In this document: positions 56,103 to 64,000 of the stretch, piece after piece
How positions within the stretch are numbered: position 1 is the stretch's first letter
Layout: the number at the start of each line of letters is the position of its first letter
Assembly (NCBI GenBank): GCA_004380135.1
Contig: QXCR01000017.1
Coordinates: 186,001-250,000 of the forward strand
Direction of reading: 5' to 3'
DNA: 64,000 nt
Origin: Stemphylium vesicarium
Lineage: Eukaryota; Ascomycota; Dothideomycetes; Pleosporales; Pleosporaceae
Position numbers and translations under genes: made by a program
Notes under the pieces: generated by a model
Databases searched by the model: none
The model's input: the letters and a program-made list of their open reading frames with translations, nothing else
Told to the model about the DNA's origin: nothing

Positions 56103-56649
56103 TTACCATTGGATGTAAGGGCAATCTGTGGAGACGCCCTGCTTGGTTCGCCACTCCTTTTCGTGTTCTTGCCTAGCGCAACCGCGTTCGAAGATACTCA
56201 GTGCACCGACATCAAAGCTCCGTATTTCACCCGCTCGGCCCCTCCCCTTTCAGGTAGCTCTGCATGCTTGTTGTGAGATTGTCTTGGTCTCCCTCCTTTG
56301 CCGGGTTTTTTGGCCTGCTTTTGGGCTCTTTGCCAGTTCCCCATACTCGAGCTTCGGGTTTAGGTGCTGATAGCCAAGCCGCTCGGCGAGCTGCATCTGT
56401 ATCTCGCAAGTTTTCAAGCATGAATCGTACCCATTGGGCTGGAGAAACCTCCGTGTCTAGATAGCTGCGAATCATATGTTCTATGGTCGCCTCGGATCCT
56501 CCATCTTCGGCTGCGATTTCGACATTATACGCCCGACGGGAAGCATGATCGTCTGCGAGGATTTTGACTATTCGTGATTTCTTCCCCGCTTCAGCGGGTC
56601 GATTTGGTTTTCGTGTAGTGACTTCAATAGTGCCGGATCCCCTCCATGT
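56103..56649 (-). CDS. Spliced orphan coding fragment, 5' end unresolved
   Basis: Minus-strand frame open for 139 codons from an acceptor-like TTTTGTCTTAG at 56650 (TIEVTTRKPNRPAEAGKKSR, then IVKILADDHASRRAYNVEIA, and later YLDTEVSPAQWVRFMLENLR), then a 58-nt intron 56230-56173 (GTGAAA to GCTAG) and a final exon 56172-56103 (QEHEKEWRTKQGVSTDCPY). The composition is protein-like and basic at the end of exon 2 (KEPKSRPKNPAKEG). I could not connect a start codon: the 56664-56894 frame upstream looks coding (KNYQKCEIVSCEKARDVRNG) but no good donor joins it. May be a decayed or incompletely modelled gene. Confidence 0.4.
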
Positions 56650-58176
56650 CTAAGACAAAAGAGCTAGCACGCGTTAAGATTTCCTGATGATGGAGGTATC
56701 GGCAAACTAAATTGCTCCAGAACTCGTATCCCGTTGCGAACATCTCTCGCTTTTTCACAACTCACGATTTCGCATTTCTGATAATTCTTCTGGCAGACAA
56801 GGTCGTGGCCAAAGGCGCGATTTGATCCAAGATTTCGAGTACGGATACAATAAGAATGGGCATAGAGTACAGACCCTAGCACGTGTACTAACATCTATCA
56901 TTCTTAATTTTGGAAGTTAAGGGAACGCGTGTGTGAGGATCGAGATGATACATCACTAGAGATTGGATAAGTTAAAGGGGTGGTGGCCTGGCGAGCGCAC
57001 AGACTCTATGGAATACGACAGTTAATTACCTAGGTAATAGCTATCTACTTCATTATAAGATGCGTTACACTACAATGTCCGCTGTGTAACCATCTCCATG
57101 GCCTTGGGGGTGCCTCTGCAATCAGAATGACTCAAGGCTGCTGCCATCTATGTGATATGGTTGGCTTGGTCCGTGAAACGACCAGTGCATACGAGACATG
57201 GAATACTGTAAGAGCGCATGGGACACCAGACCCAAGGCCTCCAAAATCGGCAAAAAGAAATACTACATTAGATCTTAGGTTCACTGCTGTCGTGTATACA
57301 CCAAGAGCACCAATGCTTTGTATTCGGCCAACTGCATCAGCATAGAAAGCGAGCCCCTGATGCTTCAATTCCCTAGGCTCATCGTGCATAGCCGACTAGC
57401 ATCGGTTACGTCACTTGAGATACTCGAGCCTATTTTCGAAAAGATTGTCAAGCACTGCCACCACCTCCGTACATCTTGCTTGTCCTTTTGTGTCGAACAA
57501 AGACATGATCACAATTTCCGCGATGGCCCTGCGCGATTGGTGTCTCTTTGCCAAGTGAGTTCGCGTTCCTGGAGAGTGCGCTCTGCTATGGTGAGTGACG
57601 AAGGTGTCGCTATATATTATAGATGAGTCGTGACGCGACGTTGACACGTTGGGCCGGGCAAGACTTCACTCAATCCGAAGCTCCAGCCGCTTTGATCCAG
57701 AGTAACTGTGAATAAGAGATGAAGATTGTGACAGAGCGAGTAATGAAATCTCAACAACATGGTAAAAACTGTAGAAGGGTTGCGATGTGAGATGAGATAC
57801 GAAACCATGTCAAATAGACGTGTTGGCCCAACTGACTCGTACCCGTACCGAAGAGGTTCAGAGCAATGCACCTACATGGCACCGATTTATAAGATGAGTG
57901 TCTCATGACGACACGACACGCATATATGTCTGTTGTATGATTTTAGAGGAACGAGGCAACCAGGTCGTGCGCAGTGGGCTCAAAGGCGTAGGCGTTATTC
58001 AGCCCAGGTGGTGAAGTCGGATGGGAGAGGCAAAGTCCGAGCTTTGGCCGGGCCGAGGTTGGTCGTGCCTACGAGACGTGAAGCATATGCATCAACACAC
58101 CATGTAGGTGCAACTGCCATCAAGCGACGACAGGTACGTAATCGTCGCATCCCGTTATCATCGCACATAGGACACG
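56650..58176. other. Intergenic, possible 5' exon and palindrome
   Basis: Holds a candidate upstream exon of the orphan fragment (minus, 56664-56894), palindrome copy 4 (57027-57036), and the PEX10 promoter. No other gene seen. Confidence 0.4.
57027..57036. repeat. TACCTAGGTA palindrome, copy 4
   Basis: Extended palindrome TTACCTAGGTAA (57026-57037); fourth copy in the window. Confidence 0.7.
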
Positions 58177-59319
58177 ATGCCTCCCTCTGCACGCTACGCG
58201 TACCCCTTCGCCGCCTCCCCCGACATCATCCGCTCTCACCAGAAAGACGCCTACTTCTCGGGTGTCTTGCTCGATCAGCTCTCCACTCTTCTGCGCAAGC
58301 TTTATGGCGCGCGGTTTGCCCACAGCTATGTCTCGGAGACGCGTGTTCTGGGCGAACTGCTTTACCTCGGTCTCACTACGCTGATCGGGAATCGGACATT
58401 GGGCGAGGAATACACAGACATTGTGCAGGTCGAAAGCGAAAGCGGCCGTCTGCCAGGGCTGGGACGGCGAGCAGGCTACATCTTGGGGTGTATCCTAGGG
58501 CCGTATATGCTCGGAAAGGCGCTGCCGGCCTTTAGAAGAAGAGTGCGCGCCAAGCTGGAGGCCAACTTGCGCTGGTACGGGCGACAGCAGGCGCGGGCAC
58601 AACAACAAGCACACGAAAGCGGGAGCAAGACACGCATAGGGCGGTCTCTAGGCATGCGCGTGCAAAACTACGTCTTGCAGAACCTCGACACCATCACTTC
58701 GCCATCACCCATATACGCCCTCTCGCTAGCCACCTTCTACTTTTCGGGCAGCTATTATCACCTCTCTAAACGAATATGGGGACTAAGATACATCTTCACG
58801 CGCCAAGTCCCGGAGGGCGACAACCGCGCAGGCTATGAAGTCCTGGGCGTTTTGCTTGTCTTGCAGATGGCCGTGCAGGCCTATCTACACCTACACAACA
58901 CCGTCACTTCTTCGACGGCAGCCGTTGGCGGCGGCCATCCACAAGGCACATCGGCCATGGTAGGCGGCGGCGCAGAAGTGTCCCTAGACCCCAATGCCTA
59001 CAGCGCAAACAACGCCCTCTTGTTCGACGCCACATCCACCATGCCCACGGCTGCGCCATCTCAAGTTCAGAAATGGACCAATACGCCTCCAACGGATAAG
59101 CCCAGGTACGAGCTCGAGGACGACGACACTATGGGGTGGATTGGAGGAGGCAACAGGAAATGCACACTTTGCTTGGAGGAGATGAAGGATCCGAGTGTGA
59201 CGACGTGTGGCCATGTCTTTTGCTGGACGTGTATTGGAGACTGGGCACGAGAGAAGCCCGAGTGTCCGCTCTGCAGGCAGGCCTGTCTGGTGCAGCATGT
59301 TCTGCCGCTGCGAGGATAG
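58177..59319 (+). CDS. PEX10: Peroxin-10 (RING ubiquitin ligase)
   Basis: 380 aa, single exon, ATG 58177 (MPPSARYAYPFAASPDIIRS). PEX10 forms the peroxisomal RING complex with PEX2 and PEX12 that ubiquitinates the import receptor PEX5. The N-terminal Pex2/Pex12 domain has HQKDAYFSGVLLDQLSTLLR and FAHSYVSETRVLGELLYLGL; hydrophobic helices lie near 100-120, 195-210 and 230-245. The C-terminal C3HC4 RING begins CTLCLEEMKDPSVTTCGHVF near residue 329 and ends CPLC, followed by a short hydrophobic tail. Length is normal. A Gly/Ser-rich linker precedes the RING. Convergent with the ATP11 gene, 60 bp apart. Confidence 0.95.
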   Translation: MPPSARYAYPFAASPDIIRSHQKDAYFSGVLLDQLSTLLRKLYGARFAHSYVSETRVLGELLYLGLTTLIGNRTLGEEYTDIVQVESESGRLPGLGRRAGYILGCILGPYMLGKALPAFRRRVRAKLEANLRWYGRQQARAQQQAHESGSKTRIGRSLGMRVQNYVLQNLDTITSPSPIYALSLATFYFSGSYYHLSKRIWGLRYIFTRQVPEGDNRAGYEVLGVLLVLQMAVQAYLHLHNTVTSSTAAVGGGHPQGTSAMVGGGAEVSLDPNAYSANNALLFDATSTMPTAAPSQVQKWTNTPPTDKPRYELEDDDTMGWIGGGNRKCTLCLEEMKDPSVTTCGHVFCWTCIGDWAREKPECPLCRQACLVQHVLPLRG

Positions 59320-59379
59320 ACATGTCTGGCATGTTGGTTGATCTTGTGTAATTCGAACAGTGTCGTTGGTGAATGCGTT

Positions 59380-60016
59380 CTACAATATCTTCTCGGCCTC
59401 GTCGATGAGACGTTCTACCTGGAATGCACTGTCGCCTCTAGTGAACATGTTCAATAGCTCGCTTCTTCCTTTACCTTCGTCCGTCTGCACGTAGAACTTC
59501 TGCATGCACATGACCAGCCATCTTGCCTCGTCCACGCTAATTCCCCTATTCTCGATGACCAAGCCCTGACCCAGGACTAGGTTGTGGCTTTCGGCGAGCT
59601 CCTGGTGGAAAGTGATTGTGGTATGCGGACTGGCGAATTCGCCTCGCAGCTTAAACTCGGCCAATGTGGTGAACATGAGCGTTGTCGTGTCAATGTGTGG
59701 GTGGGAGAATTGTAGATAGTGAAGTTCGGCGGCCTGCTGAGTCTTGGGCTGGGCCTGGACCTGGGCTTCGGATGCTGTCGTCATCTCAGCGGCTATCTCA
59801 CGGGGTACGGGGAGCACGAAGGAAGGGTGCTGTTTCGCGCTGCGAAGGAGCTGCGAGAAGGTGGTTGCTGGTACGGCGAAGTGGATACTCTGCGGGTTAG
59901 ATGCGTGGCGCAGGCGCCAGAGAGCTTGTATTTCCTTGTCGGGGAGGGTTTGTACTTTGGCGAGGTCGAGGAAGGAATCCAGCGTCTTGACGCCCGGGGG
60001 CGGAGCGGAAGGGGAG

Positions 60017-60048
<32 letters not shown>

Positions 60049-60399
60049 TGGAAGCGCGGGCGGCGACGGCCAGGGACTGCTGGGTGCTGAGGATGCGGTG
60101 CGGTGCTGCTCTAGTGGGGGTGTCAAGGGCCCCGTTGCGCCGGGCACGATGGCTTGCTTCCTCAGCTCATCAATCTTGTCCTTGTACTGCTCCTTGAGCT
60201 CATCGAGATCCCTGAGGCCCTTCTCCTTGGCCTTTGACTCGAGCTTCTCCCGGTACTTTGCGAGGACGCGGTCCTGGGAGTCGTGGGTGACGAGGAAGCG
60301 GACGTCTTGCACCTGGGCCCAACGGCGCTGTGTGGCGGCGCGCGGGTTGACGAGGGGCTGGCGCAAGGCGTGGCGCAGCGCTGGTATCCGGAGCACCAT
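59380..60399 (-). CDS. ATP11: ATP11, F1-ATPase assembly factor
   Basis: 339 aa, single exon, ATG 60399. Matrix chaperone that binds the F1 beta subunit during ATP synthase assembly. Mitochondrial presequence MVLRIPALRHALRQPLVNPR; a coiled-coil follows (YREKLESKAKEKGLRDLDEL). The core motif KTLDSFLDLAKVQTLPDKEI, then QALWRLRHA, is diagnostic. The C-terminal half (LHYLQFSHPHIDTTTLMFTT, then NRGISVDEARWLVMCMQKFY) completes the family fold. A Ser-Gly repeat between presequence region and core is encoded by a tandem hexanucleotide and may vary in length between strains. Confidence 0.94.
60014..60047 (-). repeat. Hexanucleotide repeat coding Ser-Gly tract
   Basis: Tandem GAGCCA units (plus-strand sense) within ATP11, read on the minus strand as alternating Ser and Gly codons. 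Confidence 0.85.
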
Positions 60400-60842
60400 G
60401 GTGGAGTGACTGCTAGAATGCGCGCGTACGAGATGTCCTGTCCACGGGCGTGCGAGGCAATTCTTTTTTGTATACCTGAGGGTCCTGCATGCGACGAAAA
60501 GGCGCGGCCCACTCTTCGGCGGCGGAAAGACGGGGGTTCTGATTGGGCGGAGAATGCAGGGACAGAGGGGATGTTAGCCATGGCATGCTATAATCCCTCT
60601 GAGAGCCTGGACGGGTTCCATCTGCCATGACGACTGTTTCACCCGCTGTCGTTCCTGCATGACCGTTTCCCGTCCGTGTCCGAGTGCGTGCGCGAGAAAG
60701 AGCGAGAGCTTGGGAAAACACGACGCCTCGACGTCGACGCCCGTCGGCCCCTCTAATCATAGCGCTATACCCCATATTAACCTTTGAATCCACCAGGCGC
60801 GAGAGGCATGCTCCCGCGCATCACCACGACCTACTCGCCGCC
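60400..60842. other. Divergent promoter region
   Basis: Shared by ATP11 (minus) and the ArfGAP gene (plus). A minus-strand frame at 60413-60793 is probably ATP11 leader sequence. Confidence 0.5.
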
Positions 60843-63800
60843 ATGGGCGCTGTCAATAGCAAAGCGGGCGATGCAGGCGCCCTGTATCTGCGCGACCAGA
60901 CTCGATGTATGCCCGCCTCTTCCCCCCCTCTCCCCCCTCTCCCCCCTCTCCAGCCCGCCCTGCTAACCGGCCACAGTCTCGGTGGCTTCGCTCAACATCA
61001 CCAATGCCCGCAACCGCACGCTTCTGAACGTTACGCCCAATGCCTTTCCCGCCACGCGCTATGGCGCGCGTCGCGACTTTGGCGACGACAGCGTCATCGA
61101 GTACATCCAGGTATTGCTGCCACCACCACCAGCATGCCTTGCGCATCCCCATGCTGACCCTCATACGCAGGACCCCGAGGCCGTGGCCCCCAACGACGGT
61201 CCCCCAGCTTTCCTCATACGCCTGCCTAACGACGAGGAGCTCACCTTCAACTTCACATTCATACTGCGCCAGCATCTAGCCGTACCTAGCATATACAGCC
61301 CCAACTCCACTTCTGCCGTTGCGCCCTCGGGCCTCGTCGACACTAACATCAACGGCCTGACCTTTGTCTTTGCCTCGAGCTCCAAAGACCTCGACAATCT
61401 AGTCACGCGCGAGTTCCATGCCAACCCCAACCTCCACAAGAACCCGCAGGTAGAGCTGGTGGGAGACTATTCGACGGGCGGGCATGCGTCAGTGCAGTTC
61501 CAGTGGTCGTGGAAATGGACCCCGCCCAAGACGCCCGAGTCTCGAGGTGGGGGCTGGCGCACAAGTTGCAGTGTGGGTATAGTAGACCCCCTTCAAAACC
61601 ACGGCTGCTGACACTACCAAGTTTGTCGAGTACGATCAGCGAGCACATCGTCTCGAGACGCTGGCGAGCTTCACCTTTTGGGTCCAAAGTACGTAGCCAG
61701 TGCCCATCCCGCGTGCCCACGAGCGACCGGGCGTCCGACTAACATGTACAGATACTGCACGTCAGCTACAGAGCCCCAAGTCACCGTCTCCACGCCTGGA
61801 ACTCGGCGTCCCTCCCCGCCTTCGCGTACCCTCGGCCCAATCGATAGAGTCTCGAGTCAGCGATTCGGCCGGGGAAGACAAGGAGTGGGATCATGCTCCT
61901 CCGAGATCGCCTACATGTGAATCCATACCAGAGAACAGTCTAGCCTTGATACCAAGCCAGGCGACAACCCTGACAAGCGGGAACGCGCCCGTGAAGCTTG
62001 ATGTGTCCCGTCCGGGCGAGGACCTCAGTCAAACTGACGATGGGCCCCTGTTTCGTGCCACCATGAAGTCACTCGAGCAGAAGACGGGGAACATGCGTAC
62101 ACGATGGAAGAAGGTCCTGAAGCGCGCCGAGTCAGCCATGGAGGCTCAGGTGGCATGCAACAACGCCATGTCCGACCTCATGGACGCGCTAAGAGAAGCA
62201 TCATCATCCAACGCGAACGCAGTCCAGCCTGCCATTGACCATTATTTCGACAAAATCGCAAAAGAAATCCTTGGATACGAAAAGTCGAATTCCACCAATA
62301 TCCAGAAGCTCATCATTGATCCCATCTACAAACTCTACAACATCGATATCAAGCAGGCCGAGACAAAGCGCAAAGACTTTGAAGAGGAAAGCAAAGACTA
62401 CTACCAATACCTAGGCCGATATCTGGGTCAGCGGCAAGACTCACTAAAAGAGAAGAAACGCGCCGAGACAGACTCCAAATATCAAGCAAAGAGAAGAAAC
62501 TTTGAGCTGAAGCGGTTCGATTACTCCTCATTCATGCAAGATCTGCACGGCGGCAGGAAAGACCAGGAAGTGCTTTCTCATTTGACAAGATACGCAGACG
62601 CTCAGGCCAAGCGCTATCTCGAGACAGCGAAGAAGATTGAGACAATGCTGCCGCATCTAGAAGCTCTGACTTGCGAAGTCAAAGAGGCGGACAAGGAGTT
62701 CCAGATACAGAGGACTGAAAGAGAAGAAAAACGGCGAGCGTTGGAAACCATCAAAAAGACATTCGACGAAGCGCCGATGCCGTCAATCACTTCTCCAGCA
62801 ACTTCTACCGGAAGCGTGCCGAGAGCAATGTCGAGATCCGACCCAGAACCGCCCCCAGGCCGAAAAGGCAGCATCGTTCCTGTATTTCAGAGCACAGTAG
62901 TCCCCCCTCAGACAGCGCCAACTACGACTATCCCTTCGTCAATAGCTTTACCGCAAAGCCCAGAAGCCAGCAAGGCAAATTTGGCAATGACTACACCGCA
63001 ACCGGACAAGTTTAAGGGGTTCAGGGATCTAGAAGAGAAGGACCTCGCTTCCATGGTAGAAGCTGGATCGGGTGCGCACCGTAAAGAGGGGCTTCTTTGG
63101 GCGCTCAGCAGGCCCGGGAGCCATGTTGATCCAAAGGGTTTGAATAAGCAAGCCTGGCACAAGTGAGTACATGCGCTATAGAAGTAAAGGCTACACTGAC
63201 GTTGCAAGGTTCTGGATCGTCCTTGATCAAGGTAGGCTTTCGGAATACACAAACTGGAAGCAAAGTCTGGAGCTGCACATGGAACCCATTGATCTTCGCA
63301 TGGCCTCTGTGCGCGAGGCACGCAACGCAGACCGCCGGTTTTGCTTCGAAGTCATCACGCCGCAATACACGCGAGTGTATCAGGCGACAAATGAAGAAGA
63401 CATGAAGTCATGGATTAGCGCGGTCAACAACGCCTTACAGACAGCTGTTGAGACTGCAGGACAATCTGATAGGCCATCGACCGATTCGTTGCCTGGGCAA
63501 ACTCATCGGGACATTGCATCCGTGCTTACCGGAAAGAGCCCGTCCATGTCGAGTCACCGCAACACATATGGCTCCAAAGCGCCCGCCCGACATGCCACTG
63601 TCGGTGATCGACCTGGCGGCTATCGGCGAGAAGAGACACCTGGTGATGAGGGCAAGCTGTTGAAGCAGGTGCGTGATGCTGATGCTAGTAACAAGATGTG
63701 CGCGGATTGCGGCACAGAAATCAAGGTGGACTGGGTATCGATCAATCTCGGCATCATCATTTGCATCGAATGCAGCGGTATTCATCGGTCTCTGGGCACA

Positions 63801-64000
63801 CACATCACGAAGGTGCGCTCTCTGACGCTCGACGTCACATCATTTACTCCCGATATTATCGAGATACTGCTCAAAGTCGGCAACCGTATAAGCAACTCGA
63901 TCTGGGAAGCAAGGCTAGACCTTGGCCAGAAGCCAGGACCCATGTCAACGAGAGAGCAGAGGCTACATTTCATCACATCAAAGTACTCGGATCGAGCATT
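60843..64000 (+). CDS. BAR-PH-ArfGAP protein (Csx2/ACAP-like), partial
   Basis: At least 956 aa; the 3' end is outside the window. Exons 60843-60906, 60977-61110, 61171-61572, 61622-61688, 61752-63162 and 63209 onward; all introns 46-70 nt. N-terminus MGAVNSKAGDAG fits an N-myristoylation signal. Residues 22-300 form an unassigned N-terminal domain (EYDQRAHRLETLASFTFWVQ). The BAR domain is near 325-560 (ATMKSLEQKTGNMRTRWKK, IAKEILGYEKSNSTNIQKLI), then a Ser/Pro linker, PH about 665-790 (KEGLLWALSRPG, WIVLDQGRLSEYTNW) and ArfGAP from about 857: CADCGTEIKVDWVS, then CIECSGIHRSLGTHI with the arginine finger. It should sense curved membranes and inactivate Arf GTPases in vesicle traffic. Confidence 0.92.
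60923..60952 (+). repeat. C-rich CCCCTCTCC-type tandem repeat in intron
   Basis: Three near-identical pyrimidine units inside the first intron of the ArfGAP gene. Confidence 0.75.

Noticed and set aside
57933..58535. 200-codon frame overlapping PEX10
   Set aside because: It is an out-of-frame shadow of the PEX10 coding sequence.
59744..60409. 221-codon plus-strand frame opposite ATP11
   Set aside because: Antisense shadow; its Glu-Pro repeat is only the complement of the Ser-Gly repeat.

Overview
The window is eukaryotic and fungal. Genes are compact and mostly carry short introns (about 46-100 nt, with GTRNGT-like donors, CTRAY-type branch points and YAG acceptors). The gene set (CFEM protein, Zn2Cys6 regulator, cutinase, GH43 and GH7 enzymes, SNG1-like protein, PEX10, ATP11, NatD acetyltransferase) is that of a filamentous ascomycete. 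A plant-associated Dothideomycete, probably Pleosporales, is my inference from protein flavour, not a database result. No rRNA, tRNA or CRISPR was seen.

Layout. 0.5-4 kb: a Cys-rich unknown and an amino-acid permease with a cluster of GATA sites upstream. 4-12 kb: LRR protein, NAD(P)-binding reductase, F-box/LRR-like protein and a CFEM membrane protein. 13.2-18.3 kb: a full-length ABCA-type transporter. 20.6-28.3 kb: an unknown protein, histone NatD acetyltransferase, a four-exon LYR-motif gene hidden in an apparent intergenic gap, a flavin monooxygenase fused to a DUF6314-like domain, and a mitochondrial protein. 29-34.5 kb: small hypothetical genes around a decayed MFS transporter gene split by a 5'-truncated LINE with a perfect 16-bp target-site duplication. 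34.5-45.2 kb: GNAT, cutinase, GH43-CBM35 exo-galactanase, unknown proteins and a GH7 cellulase relic that has lost its catalytic half. 45.8-53.1 kb: Zn2Cys6 regulator, a tiny protein with Cys at almost every third residue, an MCT-type MFS transporter and an SNG1-like protein, which may form a small resistance/export cluster. 53.6-64 kb: an RGG/chromodomain protein, a spliced orphan fragment, PEX10, ATP11 and a BAR-PH-ArfGAP gene running off the right edge.

Housekeeping organelle genes (LYR protein, ATP11, PEX10, the 577-aa mitochondrial protein) are mixed with accessory genes (wall degradation, export, Cys-rich protein). Gene death is concentrated in 30-45 kb (LINE-split MFS gene, truncated GH7). 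The most unusual item is the CxxC-repeat protein at 48.7-49.2 kb, which is only visible after splicing three exons, one of them 24 nt. Exon joins are my reading of splice signals and frame continuity; none has been tested against transcripts.
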